Of a DNA stretch of 64,000 nt, positions 34,146 to 44,021 are shown in pieces. The DNA comes from GCA-020356105 sp041602815. GTDB taxonomy: Bacteria; Pseudomonadota; Alphaproteobacteria; UBA8366; JADFVY01. The translations under genes and the position numbers were made by a program. The stretch lies in assembly GCA_041602815.1 (NCBI GenBank), contig JBFIFO010000001.1, forward strand, positions 1 through 64,000, given 5' to 3'. Positions within the stretch are counted from its first letter, which is position 1, and each line of letters begins with the position of its first letter. The notes below the pieces were generated by a model. The model was not told the origin of the DNA. It worked only from the letters and a program-made list of their open reading frames with translations, and did no database searches.

Positions 34146-35420
34146 ATGACAGCAATTGTTGACGTGCATGCCCGCGAAATTCTCGACAGTCGCGGCAATC
34201 CAACGGTCGAAGTCGACGTGGCGTTGGAAAGCGGTGCCTTCGGCCGTGCCGCGGTGCCATCCGGTGCTTCGACGGGCAGCCACGAAGCACTGGAACTGCG
34301 CGACGGCGGCACGCGATACGGCGGAAAGGGCGTTCAGAAGGCGGTCGGGGCGGTGAACGGCGAAATCTTCGATGTCCTGTCGGGTCTCGATGCCGAGGAC
34401 CAGCTGGCGATCGACCGCATGATGCTGGATCTCGACGGCACGCCAAACAAGGCGCGGCTCGGCGCCAATGCGATTCTCGCTGTGAGCCTGGCCGTCGCCA
34501 AAGCGGCGGCGGAGGACGCGGGACTACCGCTTTACAGATATGTTGGCGGTGCTTACGCGCGGACCCTGCCGGTGCCGCTGATGAATATCATCAACGGCGG
34601 CGTGCATGCGGACAATGCCATCGACATCCAGGAATTCATGATCATGCCGGTGGCCGCCGGCGGCATGGCGGAGGCGGTCCGGATCGGGGCCGAGATATTC
34701 CATGCGCTCAGAGCCTCGCTGCAAGATGCGGGGCACAACACAAATGTCGGAGATGAAGGCGGATTTGCCCCAAATCTCAAGTCCGCGGACGAGGCCCTGG
34801 GCTTCATCATGACGGCGATCGAGGCTGCAGGTTTCAAGCCGGGTGAGGATGTCATGCTGGCGCTCGACTGCGCCGCAACCGAATACTACCGCGATGGCCA
34901 TTACCAGATGGCGGGTGAGGGCAAGACCCTTGATTCTGGGGGCATGGTCAGATATCTCGCCGATCTCGCCGGCCGTTATCCGATCCTGTCGATCGAAGAC
35001 GGAATGGCGGAGGATGACTGGGCGGGCTGGCAGGCCCTGACGCGCGAACTCGGGGCAACCGTCCAGCTGGTCGGGGACGATCTGTTCGTGACCAGTACAG
35101 AGCGTCTTCGCGAGGGGATCGGCAAAGGCGCGGGCAATGCGATCCTCATCAAGGTCAACCAGATCGGCACCCTGAGCGAAACCCTGGAAACCGTCGAGAC
35201 CGCCCATCAGGCGGGGTTTCGGGCGGTGATGTCGCACCGCTCCGGGGAGACAGAGGACGCGACGATCGCCGATCTTGCGGTGGCGACCAACTGCGGACAG
35301 ATCAAGACAGGCTCGCTGTCGCGGTCGGACCGACTGGCAAAGTACAACCAGCTGATCCGCATCGAAGAAATCCTGGGCGTCGACGCCTTGTTCGCGGGCA
35401 AGACCGTTCTGAAGGCTTGA
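34146..35420 (+). CDS. eno: Enolase
   Basis: Interconverts 2-phosphoglycerate and PEP in glycolysis, and may also serve in the RNA degradosome. The ATG at 34146 is chosen by the N-terminus TAIVDVHAREILDSRGNPTVEV. The frame open upstream lies in kdsA. Other motifs are VPSGASTGSHEALELRD, GDEGGFAPNL (catalytic Glu), SIEDGMAEDDW, VGDDLFVT, LIKVNQIGTL and the signature MSHRSGETED. Length 424 aa. It is the upstream neighbour of ftsB and the pdh operon, the usual alphaproteobacterial order. Confidence 0.98.
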   Translation: MTAIVDVHAREILDSRGNPTVEVDVALESGAFGRAAVPSGASTGSHEALELRDGGTRYGGKGVQKAVGAVNGEIFDVLSGLDAEDQLAIDRMMLDLDGTPNKARLGANAILAVSLAVAKAAAEDAGLPLYRYVGGAYARTLPVPLMNIINGGVHADNAIDIQEFMIMPVAAGGMAEAVRIGAEIFHALRASLQDAGHNTNVGDEGGFAPNLKSADEALGFIMTAIEAAGFKPGEDVMLALDCAATEYYRDGHYQMAGEGKTLDSGGMVRYLADLAGRYPILSIEDGMAEDDWAGWQALTRELGATVQLVGDDLFVTSTERLREGIGKGAGNAILIKVNQIGTLSETLETVETAHQAGFRAVMSHRSGETEDATIADLAVATNCGQIKTGSLSRSDRLAKYNQLIRIEEILGVDALFAGKTVLKA

Positions 35421-35435
35421 CAGAACGCCTAATAC

Positions 35436-35496
35436 GAGTCTTGGCACTCCATCGATACAGCCTAAGGAATCATATTGTAATTAAAGACTCTTTTTT
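35436..35496 (+). terminator. Possible terminator after eno
   Basis: GAGTCTT (35436-35442) pairs perfectly with AAGACTC (35484-35490), which is followed directly by six T (35491-35496). The 41-base loop is long for an intrinsic terminator, so support is modest. The region up to ftsB is AT-rich. Confidence 0.35.
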
Positions 35497-35534
35497 CGTT
35501 GACGTGCGACTCGGCCCTGTGATTCTCTCATTGC

Positions 35535-35858
35535 ATGGCTGTGATTCGCGAGCTTCGTCGACAGGCCCGGCAGATTCTTGCCTCGTTGCTGGGCATCGCT
35601 GTGATTGGCTACTTTGCCTATCACGCGGTCGATGGCGAACGCGGCCTGCGCAGTTATGTTGCCCTTCGACATCAGATCGAGCTGGCTCGCGCCGAGCGGG
35701 ACAGTGCGCGAGAAGAGCACCAGTCCATCGAACGCCGCGTCGCTGCATTGCGGCCCGGTTCGCTTGACCTCGACGTACTTGACCAACGCGCCCGTCAATT
35801 GCTCAACCTCGTGCACGAAGACGATTTCGTGATCCAGTTGCCACAGCCGCAACGCTGA
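35535..35858 (+). CDS. ftsB: FtsB/DivIC-family septum formation initiator
   Basis: Small bitopic cell-division protein that forms the FtsQBL complex. A short cytosolic N-terminus is followed by one membrane helix (about 13-30, ILASLLGIAVIGYFAYH), a periplasmic coiled coil (about 40-72, with IELARAERDSAREEHQSIE) and a C-terminal LDVLDQRARQLLNLVHEDDFVI block that matches the family. Length 107 aa. It lies between eno and pdhA, where ftsB is found in most alphaproteobacteria. Confidence 0.9.
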   Translation: MAVIRELRRQARQILASLLGIAVIGYFAYHAVDGERGLRSYVALRHQIELARAERDSAREEHQSIERRVAALRPGSLDLDVLDQRARQLLNLVHEDDFVIQLPQPQR

Positions 35859-35938
35859 TGTGGCGGTAACCGGCGCCACGGCCCGCCGGACGTTGAATTT
35901 CGGCTCCGCAAGACCGGGCTCTTTCAAAACTGGGAGCC

Positions 35939-35956
35939 GCCGGCAGTTGTGCCGGC
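35939..35956 (+). terminator. Small GC hairpin downstream of ftsB
   Basis: GCCGGC (35939-35944), a 6-base loop and GCCGGC (35951-35956) form a 6-bp stem followed by GCGCTTTCT. It is the best hairpin in the 287-base spacer between ftsB and pdhA. It has a weak T-tract, so this is a tentative call. Confidence 0.3.
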
Positions 35957-36028
35957 GCGCTTTCTGCCGGCCCGGGTAAAACGACTGGTTGGTTTGGCAG
36001 ATGAACCGATATATGGTTAATTAGATAA

Positions 36029-36056
36029 TTGTCATTTTAAAACAATAAGTTACAAA
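36029..36056 (+). promoter_or_regulatory. Candidate promoter of the pdh operon
   Basis: TTGTCA (36029-36034) and TACAAA (36051-36056) are separated by 16 bases. They lie inside an AT-rich block (about 35990-36080) that contrasts with the GC-rich surroundings. The ATG of pdhA is about 90 bases downstream with a GGGAGG ribosome site. No known regulator site was recognised. Confidence 0.4.
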
Positions 36057-36145
36057 GAACTTGATAAAATTCTCAGGGAAACCTACGTTGCGCCCCGCAA
36101 TCAAACCTTGACGCGTCCGCGACCAAGACAGACCGGGAGGATCGC

Positions 36146-37162
36146 ATGGCAAAGGCCTCTGCCAGGCGCAAGCCGCGTGGCAAACCGCAGCCGTCACCCG
36201 CGGCCGGCGAAGAGCTTCTCAAATACTACCGTGACATGCTCTTGATCCGCCGGTTCGAGGAAAAGGCGGGCCAGCTATACGGTATGGGGCTGATCGGCGG
36301 CTTCTGCCATCTGTACATCGGGCAGGAGGCGGTGGTCGTAGGTGTCCAGTCGGCGTGTCGGCCGGAGGACGCGGTGGTGACGAGCTATCGCGACCATGGT
36401 CACATGCTGGCCTGCGGCATGGAGCCGCGCGGTGTCATGGCGGAGCTGACCGGCCGTTCCGGCGGCTACTCGAAGGGCAAGGGCGGGTCGATGCATATGT
36501 TCAGCCGCGAGAAGAATTTTTATGGCGGGCATGGAATCGTCGCCGCACAGGTACCGATCGGCACCGGTATCGCCTTCGCCTTTCAGTACCGCGGGACCGA
36601 CAACATCTGCGCCACCTATTTTGGCGACGGCGCGGTCAACCAGGGCCAGGTCTACGAGTCCTTCAACATGGCCGCGCTCTGGAAACTGCCCGTCCTGTAC
36701 GTGATCGAAAACAACAAATACGGCATGGGCACCGCCGTCGAGCGTGCCTCGGCGAGCACCGACCTCTGTCTGCGCGGCAAGGCCTACGGCATCCCCGGCG
36801 AAGCGGTCGACGGCATGGATGTCTCCGCGATGCGGGCCGCGGCGGAAAAGGCGATCAACCACTGTCGCGCCGGAAAGGGTCCATACATCCTGGAAGCGCT
36901 GACGTACCGGTATCGCGGCCATTCGATGTCCGATCCGGCGAAATACCGGACCAAGGAGGAGGTCCAGAAAATTCGCAGCGAGCGCGACCCGATCGATCTT
37001 CTGCGCGAGCGCATTCTCGAGGGCGGCCATGCCGACGAGGCGGCGCTGAAACAGATCGATCGCGAGGTCAAGGACATCATCGCAGATGCCGCGGCGTTCG
37101 CCCAGGAAAGCCCTGAACCCGACCCGTCGGAACTGTGGACCGACGTTCTCGTCGAGGCGTGA
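36146..37162 (+). CDS. pdhA: Pyruvate dehydrogenase E1 component, alpha subunit
   Basis: With PdhB, decarboxylates pyruvate on thiamine diphosphate and loads acetyl groups on lipoyl domains. After a short Lys/Arg/Pro-rich start, the E1-alpha fold shows FEEKAGQLYGMGLIGGFCHL, the TPP motif GDGAVNQGQ running to ENNKYGMGT, the phosphorylation-loop-like YRYRGHSMSDPAKYRTKEE, and the conserved histidines. Length 338 aa. The heterodimeric E1 type is normal in alphaproteobacteria. First gene of pdhA-pdhB-pdhC-cupin-lpdA. Confidence 0.97.
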   Translation: MAKASARRKPRGKPQPSPAAGEELLKYYRDMLLIRRFEEKAGQLYGMGLIGGFCHLYIGQEAVVVGVQSACRPEDAVVTSYRDHGHMLACGMEPRGVMAELTGRSGGYSKGKGGSMHMFSREKNFYGGHGIVAAQVPIGTGIAFAFQYRGTDNICATYFGDGAVNQGQVYESFNMAALWKLPVLYVIENNKYGMGTAVERASASTDLCLRGKAYGIPGEAVDGMDVSAMRAAAEKAINHCRAGKGPYILEALTYRYRGHSMSDPAKYRTKEEVQKIRSERDPIDLLRERILEGGHADEAALKQIDREVKDIIADAAAFAQESPEPDPSELWTDVLVEA

Positions 37163-37177
37163 CGGAGAGGCCAGACC

Positions 37178-38545
<1,368 letters not shown>

Positions 38546-38561
38546 AGGGGAGGGGGACGAT

Positions 38562-39875
38562 ATGCCGATCGAGATCCTGATGCCGGCGCTGTCGCCGACC
38601 ATGACGGAAGGCAACCTCGCGAAATGGCTCAAGCACGAGGGCGATGCGGTTGCTGCCGGCGACGTGATCGCCGAGATCGAGACCGACAAAGCGACAATGG
38701 AAGTCGAAGCGGTCGACGAGGGGGTGCTGGGGCGAATTCTCGTACCCGACGGGACCGAGGGCGTGGCCGTGAACCAGCCGATCGCCCTGCTCCTGGAAGA
38801 AGGGGAGGACACCGCCGCGCTGGAAGGCTACGCTAAGAAGACAGCGCCTTCTCCCGCAGAAGCGCCGCCGGCACCGGAACCGACACCGAAAGCTGCGGCG
38901 GCCGCGCAGCCAACCCCGGCCGCACCGCCCGCGGCAACCCCGCAACCGGCCCCCGCAGCCAAGGGCACGCGGATATTCGCCAGCCCGCTGGCGCGTCGGA
39001 TGGCGCAGCAGGCGGGGCTGGATCTCGCGCAACTGAGGGGTAGCGGGCCGAACGGCCGCATCGTCCGGACCGACGTGGAGGCTGCGAGGTCGGGTGGGCC
39101 TGGCGCCATGGCGCCTGCCGCCGCACCCGTCGCACGGCGTCCGTTGACGGCGCCGGTCGGCCCGGGTGCCCGCCAGATGGCCGAGGCCCTGGGCATGTCG
39201 TACCGGCTCGAGCCGAACACCAATGTGCGCAAGACCATCGCCCGGCGGCTGAGTGAGTCGAAGCAGACCGTGCCGCATTTCTACCTGACGATCGAAAGCG
39301 TGATCGACGATCTGCTGGCCGCCCGCAAGCGCATCAACGAGGACAACGATCTCAAGGTTTCGGTCAACGACTTCGTCATCAAGGCGGCCGCTGCGGCGCT
39401 GATGCATGTCCCGGCGGCCAACGCCTCGTGGGATGACGACGGAATCCTGTATTACGATCACGCGGATATCTCGGTCGCGGTGGCGACGCCATCGGGCCTC
39501 ATCACGCCGATCGTACGGGCAGCCGAGGGCAAGGGCCTGGCGGCGATCTCGGCCGAGATGAAGGATCTCGCCGGCCGTGCCCGCGCGGGCAAGCTGAAGC
39601 CGGAAGAGTACCAGGGCGGCACGTTCTCCGTCTCCAATCTCGGCATGTACGGTATCAGGGAGTTCTCGGCCATCATCAACCCGCCGCAGGGCTGCATCCT
39701 GGCGGTCGGCGCCGGCACACAGCAGCCGATCGTCAGGGACGGCGCGCTCGCCGTCGCCACGGTGATGAACTGCACCCTCTCGGTCGATCACCGGGTGGTC
39801 GACGGCGCCGTCGGAGCGGAATTCCTCGCCGCTTTCAAGCGGTTCGTCGAGAATCCTGTTGCCATGTTGCTGTGA
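38562..39875 (+). CDS. pdhC: Dihydrolipoyl acetyltransferase, E2 of pyruvate dehydrogenase
   Basis: Core of the complex: moves acetyl from lipoate to CoA. The start at 38562 follows GGGGAGGGGG. Domains: lipoyl (about 1-80, Lys43), Ala/Pro linker, E3-binding domain (about 135-172, IFASPLARRMAQQAGLDL and GSGPNGRIV), second linker, and the catalytic 2-oxoacid acyltransferase domain with DHRVVDGAVGAEFL near the C-terminus holding the active His and Asp. Length 437 aa. The PDH-type NxxPPQ motif (INPPQGCIL) supports pyruvate rather than 2-oxoglutarate. Confidence 0.97.
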   Translation: MPIEILMPALSPTMTEGNLAKWLKHEGDAVAAGDVIAEIETDKATMEVEAVDEGVLGRILVPDGTEGVAVNQPIALLLEEGEDTAALEGYAKKTAPSPAEAPPAPEPTPKAAAAAQPTPAAPPAATPQPAPAAKGTRIFASPLARRMAQQAGLDLAQLRGSGPNGRIVRTDVEAARSGGPGAMAPAAAPVARRPLTAPVGPGARQMAEALGMSYRLEPNTNVRKTIARRLSESKQTVPHFYLTIESVIDDLLAARKRINEDNDLKVSVNDFVIKAAAAALMHVPAANASWDDDGILYYDHADISVAVATPSGLITPIVRAAEGKGLAAISAEMKDLAGRARAGKLKPEEYQGGTFSVSNLGMYGIREFSAIINPPQGCILAVGAGTQQPIVRDGALAVATVMNCTLSVDHRVVDGAVGAEFLAAFKRFVENPVAMLL

Positions 39876-39881
39876 GGCACC

Positions 39882-40244
39882 ATGAACAAAGTCAATCTGG
39901 CCGAGAAATTCGCCCTGTTCGACGATCACTGGACTCCGCGGCTCGTCGGCACGGTCGACGACTTCGACATCAAGCTGGTCAAGCTGCAAGGCGAATTCGT
40001 CTGGCACAAGCACGACGCCGAGGACGAGCTGTTTTTCGTCGTACGCGGACGCATGGCAATCGACTTCCGCGACCGTTCGGTGGAACTGGGACAGGGCGAG
40101 TTCCTGGTGGTTCCCAAGGGCGTCGAACACCGTCCGCGCGCGAAACGGGAATGCGAGGTGATGCTTTTCGAACGTTGTGGCGTCGTCAACACGGGCGATG
40201 CAACCGTTAGCGAACTCACCCGCCAAACGCTGGACAGGATTTGA
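39882..40244 (+). CDS. Small cupin-domain protein in the PDH operon
   Basis: 120-aa single cupin barrel. Motif 1 is visible as WHKHDAEDELFFVVRG (about residues 41-56) with the two His and one Glu that usually bind metal. Motif 2 is GEFLVVPKGVEHRPRA (about 72-87) with the fourth ligand His. It lies 6 bases after pdhC, and lpdA begins 2 bases after its stop, so it is transcribed with the complex. No function in PDH is established that I know of. A mannose-6-phosphate-isomerase-like or regulatory role would be guesswork. Confidence 0.85.
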   Translation: MNKVNLAEKFALFDDHWTPRLVGTVDDFDIKLVKLQGEFVWHKHDAEDELFFVVRGRMAIDFRDRSVELGQGEFLVVPKGVEHRPRAKRECEVMLFERCGVVNTGDATVSELTRQTLDRI

Positions 40245-40246
40245 CC

Positions 40247-41650
40247 ATGGCAGACAGCAAATTCGACGTCGTCATCATCGGCGGCGGCCCTGGTGGATAC
40301 GTGACCGCGATCCGGGCTGCGCAGCTTGGTATCAGCGCCGCCGTCGTCGAACGCAAGCATTTGGGCGGAATCTGCCTCAACTGGGGCTGCATACCGACGA
40401 AGGCGTTGCTGCGCTCGGCGGAGGTCTACCGCAATATGAACCATGCGGTCGATTACGGCCTGACAGCGGAAAAGGTGGGGTTCGACCTCGGCAAGATCGT
40501 CGAACGGTCACGCAAGGTTTCGAAGAAGCTCAGCGGTGGCGTCGGCTTCTTGTTGAAGAAAAACAAGGTTGCGGTCTTCGATGGAGAGGGCCGGCTGGAT
40601 GGCCCCGGCAAGGTCAAGGTTACCAACGAAGGAAAGCCGGTGGCCACCGTTACGGCCAAGCACGTCATTCTGGCGACCGGCGCGCGTGCGCGCGAACTGC
40701 CGGGCTTGGAGCCGGACGGAAAGTTCGTGTGGTCGTATATGGAAGCGCTGGTGCCCGATAAGATGCCGAAATCGCTTCTGGTTGTCGGATCCGGCGCCAT
40801 CGGCATCGAATTCGCCAGTTTTTTCCGCACACTCGGTGCAGCGGTAACGGTTGTCGAGGTGCTGCCGCAGATCCTGCCGATCGAAGATTCGGAGATCGCT
40901 GCGCTGGCCCACAAGCAGTTCGAGAAGGACGGCATGACAATCATCACGGGGGCCAAGGTGACCGGGTTAAAAAAGGGCAAGGATACGGTCACCGCCACCG
41001 TCGAAGACGCGAAGGGGAAGAAGACTGAGATCACCGTCGAGCGCGTAATCTCGGCCGTCGGGGTGGTCGGAAACGTCGAGGACCTGGGGCTCGAAGGGAC
41101 CAAGGTGAAGGTCGAGCGCGGCTGCATCGTCGCCGACGGTTTCGGCCGCACTGACGAGCCGGGAGTCTACGCGATCGGGGATGTCGCGGGCCCGCCGATG
41201 CTGGCCCACAAGGCGAGCCACGAAGGAATCGTCTGCATCGAGAAGATCGCCGGTCTGAAGGACGTCCATCCCATGAACAAGGCACGGATCCCCGGCTGCA
41301 CCTACTGCCATCCCCAGGTTGCCAGCGTTGGCCTTACCGAGGCCAAGGCCAAGGAATCAGGGCGCAAGGTGCGCGTCGGCCGCTTTCCGTTCGCAGGCAA
41401 CGGCAAGGCGATCGCGTTGGGCGAGCCGGAAGGCATGATCAAGACCGTCTTCGACGAAAAGACCGGGGAATTGCTCGGTGCCCACATGGTCGGCGCTGAG
41501 GTGACCGAGCTGATCCAGGGCTACGTCGTTGCGATGGGGCTGGAGACCACAGAGGCGGAGCTGATCCACACGGTCTTCCCGCATCCGACATTGAGCGAGA
41601 TGATGCACGAGTCCGTGCTTGACGCCTACGGCCGCGTCATCCACATCTGA
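40247..41650 (+). CDS. lpdA: Dihydrolipoyl dehydrogenase (E3)
   Basis: FAD enzyme that reoxidises dihydrolipoate with NAD+. ATG at 40247. The FAD site is VVIIGGGPGGYV (about 8-19), the redox-active disulfide is Cys43 and Cys48 in GGICLNWGCIP, the NAD domain has VVGSGAIGIEFASFF, and the C-terminal interface carries the catalytic His-Glu dyad in HTVFPHPTLSEMMHE. Length 467 aa. Its place after pdhC and the cupin marks it as the PDH-dedicated E3. The citric-acid-cycle copy, if any, is elsewhere. Confidence 0.97.
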   Translation: MADSKFDVVIIGGGPGGYVTAIRAAQLGISAAVVERKHLGGICLNWGCIPTKALLRSAEVYRNMNHAVDYGLTAEKVGFDLGKIVERSRKVSKKLSGGVGFLLKKNKVAVFDGEGRLDGPGKVKVTNEGKPVATVTAKHVILATGARARELPGLEPDGKFVWSYMEALVPDKMPKSLLVVGSGAIGIEFASFFRTLGAAVTVVEVLPQILPIEDSEIAALAHKQFEKDGMTIITGAKVTGLKKGKDTVTATVEDAKGKKTEITVERVISAVGVVGNVEDLGLEGTKVKVERGCIVADGFGRTDEPGVYAIGDVAGPPMLAHKASHEGIVCIEKIAGLKDVHPMNKARIPGCTYCHPQVASVGLTEAKAKESGRKVRVGRFPFAGNGKAIALGEPEGMIKTVFDEKTGELLGAHMVGAEVTELIQGYVVAMGLETTEAELIHTVFPHPTLSEMMHESVLDAYGRVIHI

Positions 41651-41678
41651 TGTCCACGAGTCGTTGGAAGAAAGTGAC

Positions 41679-42623
41679 ATGAGCATCGGTGCGGCCCCCA
41701 GACCGCGGCATCCCGAGAAACGCAACCGGCCCGACAGCCCGGTGGCGCGCAAGCCGGACTGGATCCGCGTGAAGGCGCCCGTTTCCAGGGAATACCAGGA
41801 GACCCGCAGAATCGTGCGGGACAACCGGCTGCATACCGTCTGCGAGGAGGCGGCGTGTCCGAACATCGGTGAATGCTGGGCCAAGCGACACGCCACCATG
41901 ATGATCATGGGCGAAGTCTGCACCCGTGCCTGCGCGTTCTGCAACGTCGCCACCGGACGGCCGGCGCCGCTCGACCCGATGGAACCCCTCAACGTTGCGC
42001 TTGCTGTGGCCCAGCTGGGACTAGAACACGTCGTCGTTACCTCGGTCGACCGAGACGACCTTGCCGACGGCGGAGCCGATCATTTCGCGAAGGTGATCCG
42101 GGCGATCCGTGAGGAGGCACCGAACACCACCATCGAGGTCCTGACCCCGGATTTCAAGCACCGGAACGGTGCCATCGAGATTGTGACCGCGGCCCGGCCG
42201 GACGTGTTCAACCACAACCTCGAAACGGTGCCCAGGCTGTATCCGGCGATCCGCCCGGGTGCGCGTTATTTCACCAGTCTCGAACTGCTGCACCGCGTCA
42301 AGCGCATCGATCCGTCGATGTTCACCAAATCCGGGCTGATGGTCGGGCTGGGAGAGACGCGCGAGGAGGTCGGCCAGGTGATGGATGATCTCCGGGCGGC
42401 GGAGGTTGATTTTCTGACGATCGGCCAGTACCTCCAGCCGACCCGCAAACATGCGCCGGTCGACCGGTTCGTCACGCCCCAAGAGTTCAACGAATACGCC
42501 ACTCTTGCCCGCGGCAAGGGCTTCCTTCTGGTCGCGAGTACGCCATTGACGCGGTCTTCCTACCATGCTGGGGAGGATTTTGCGCGGCTCCGTGCGGCCC
42601 GCGAGGCGCAGCAGCTAGGCTGA
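41679..42623 (+). CDS. lipA: Lipoyl synthase (radical SAM)
   Basis: Inserts two sulfurs into octanoyl groups on lipoyl domains, which the PDH genes upstream need. ATG at 41679. The auxiliary cluster Cys55, Cys60 and Cys66 is in CEEAACPNIGEC, and the radical SAM cluster Cys81, Cys85 and Cys88 is in CTRACAFC. The C-terminal RSSYHAGE has the conserved Arg-Ser-Ser. Length 314 aa. It follows lpdA by 28 bases, so cofactor maker and user are likely co-expressed. Confidence 0.97.
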   Translation: MSIGAAPRPRHPEKRNRPDSPVARKPDWIRVKAPVSREYQETRRIVRDNRLHTVCEEAACPNIGECWAKRHATMMIMGEVCTRACAFCNVATGRPAPLDPMEPLNVALAVAQLGLEHVVVTSVDRDDLADGGADHFAKVIRAIREEAPNTTIEVLTPDFKHRNGAIEIVTAARPDVFNHNLETVPRLYPAIRPGARYFTSLELLHRVKRIDPSMFTKSGLMVGLGETREEVGQVMDDLRAAEVDFLTIGQYLQPTRKHAPVDRFVTPQEFNEYATLARGKGFLLVASTPLTRSSYHAGEDFARLRAAREAQQLG

Positions 42624-42636
42624 CTCGCTCCCAACC

Positions 42637-43089
42637 ATGGCCACTCACGCGGAAAAGCGGGTGCTCCCCTACCGCCCGGACCAGATGTTCGACCTCGTCG
42701 CGGGCGTCGAACAGTATCCCGAGTTCCTGCCCTGGTGCCTTGGAGCGCGCATTCGCAGCCGACGGGACAACGTCATCGTTGCCGACCTGATCATCGGGTT
42801 CAAAGGCATTCGAGAACGGTTCACAAGCCGGGTGACGCTTGACCGGCCCGGCATGCGCATCGACGTTGCCTATCTCGACGGCCCGTTCCGCTACCTCAAC
42901 AATCACTGGATCTTCAACGCGTTGCCCGGCGACGCATGCGAAATTGACTTTTTTGTCGATTTCGAGTTCCGCTCGCGCATCCTTCAGCGGATCATGGGGG
43001 TGCTGTTCAACGAGGCGGTGCGGCGCATGGTGGCCGCCTTCGAAGCCCGGGCCCGCCGCCTGTACGGGACCGGCACCCAGACGACCTGA
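42637..43089 (+). CDS. COQ10/RatA-type START-domain protein (ubiquinone-binding)
   Basis: 150-aa SRPBCC/START-fold protein. The N-terminal pattern EKRVLPYRPDQMFDLVAGVEQYPEFLPWC is typical of the COQ10/RatA (PF03364 Polyketide_cyc) family, and FKGIRERFTSRV and a C-terminal helix with FNEAVRRMVAAFEARA follow. The mitochondrial homologue binds coenzyme Q, while E. coli RatA was described as an anti-association ribosome factor. The alphaproteobacterial version is generally taken as the Coq10 type. It starts 13 bases after lipA, a conserved pairing. Confidence 0.88.
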   Translation: MATHAEKRVLPYRPDQMFDLVAGVEQYPEFLPWCLGARIRSRRDNVIVADLIIGFKGIRERFTSRVTLDRPGMRIDVAYLDGPFRYLNNHWIFNALPGDACEIDFFVDFEFRSRILQRIMGVLFNEAVRRMVAAFEARARRLYGTGTQTT

Positions 43090-43126
43090 CGACCGTCCGG
43101 AACCGATACGCTGTTGTAACGAATGA

Positions 43127-43142
43127 TACTTAAATTTTAGTA
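43127..43142. promoter_or_regulatory. Pseudo-palindrome upstream of the XRE gene (copy 1)
   Basis: TACTTAAATTTTAGTA is an imperfect palindrome with mismatched pairs only at positions 5 and 12. It matches copy 2 at 43254-43269 in 13 of 16 bases. Candidate operator for the regulator encoded just downstream. Confidence 0.45.
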
Positions 43143-43253
43143 GAATCCCGCCGACCGCAATGCAATGTGGTTGAGGTCATTGGGCCGTTCGTAGCAGCGA
43201 AACGGGATCCGCGGGGCCAGGAAACCGGATTGCCCGTAAGAAACTAGGCATGG

Positions 43254-43269
43254 CACCTAATTTTTAGTA
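43254..43269. promoter_or_regulatory. Pseudo-palindrome overlapping the XRE start codon (copy 2)
   Basis: CACCTAATTTTTAGTA contains the perfect dyad CTAA-TTT-TTAG. It ends on the A of the ATG at 43269, so a protein bound here could block start of translation or transcription. It lies 127 bases from copy 1. Confidence 0.45.
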
Positions 43270-44021
43270 TGGTCGCGGTCGAGTCGGCGGGGGGTCAAAG
43301 GCTGGTGACCATCACACCACGGCAGATTCGCGCAGCGCGCGCGATGCTCGAGATCAAGCAGAAGGACCTTGCACGCGCGGCAGGGATATCACTTGCGACG
43401 CTGAACAACATCGAACGTGGCGTCGCCGACCCGCGCAGCAGCACGCTGGCCGCGATCGAGCGTGCGCTCGCCACTGTCGGTGTCGAGGTGGGCGACGACG
43501 GATTGACGGAGGAGGTCCGCCTGCACCGGCTGTCGCGGCCAAGCTCCTACGATACGCTGTTCGCGAGCCAGCGCGTCCTTGAGACGGTCGGTCCGGCCTC
43601 ACTGGTGCGCATTCGCAGGATTCTCTTTTTCGCCCGGCTGAGCGGGCGGGTCGGCGCCACGGCGCCGCGTATCTGCCTGCTAATCGAGGGGCGCAGCCGG
43701 ACGGTCCTGTTCGATCTGGTCGATTTCACGGTTGAAAATGACAGCCGTGCCGCCGAGGTCGCCGGTATCTTGTTGGCCTGCTATGCCTTTCACGCGGATA
43801 AGCTCTACTATCTCGACCGGGTGCTAGAGGACACCAGCACAGCGGACGTCGCCGAGACCGTGTCGCGCTTGCGGGACATGCAGTGGCGGCGCTTGGAGCA
43901 CCCGCGCGACCTGTTCAACGTGTTCGACAGCTGGGACGAGCATCTGCTCAATTTCGCGCGACGTCCCGGTCATCCGATGCGCGATCTCGTCGCTCTGTTG
44001 CTCAAACCACAGCAAGACTGA
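43269..44021 (+). CDS. XRE-family transcriptional regulator with unassigned C-terminal domain
   Basis: 250-aa protein. A Cro/C1-type HTH lies at about residues 17-72 (QIRAARAMLEIKQKDLARAA, then SLATLNNIERGVADPRSST). The remaining 170 residues, with RIRRILFFARLSGRV, a segment rich in Ile/Leu and LYYLDRVLEDTSTA, match no domain I can name. The ATG at 43269 has no clear ribosome site. A GTG at 43305 after AAAGG is a good alternative that keeps the HTH. It lies between the lipA/coq10 operon and the convergent cinA, whose 3' end it overlaps by 20 bases. A pair of similar dyads upstream suggests autoregulation. Confidence 0.8.
   Translation: MVAVESAGGQRLVTITPRQIRAARAMLEIKQKDLARAAGISLATLNNIERGVADPRSSTLAAIERALATVGVEVGDDGLTEEVRLHRLSRPSSYDTLFASQRVLETVGPASLVRIRRILFFARLSGRVGATAPRICLLIEGRSRTVLFDLVDFTVENDSRAAEVAGILLACYAFHADKLYYLDRVLEDTSTADVAETVSRLRDMQWRRLEHPRDLFNVFDSWDEHLLNFARRPGHPMRDLVALLLKPQQD

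Noticed and set aside
35859..36145. Possible RNA gene or mobile-element trace in the AT-rich ftsB-pdhA spacer
   Set aside because: No tRNA-like cloverleaf, terminal inverted repeats or open frame was found. A promoter region explains the composition.
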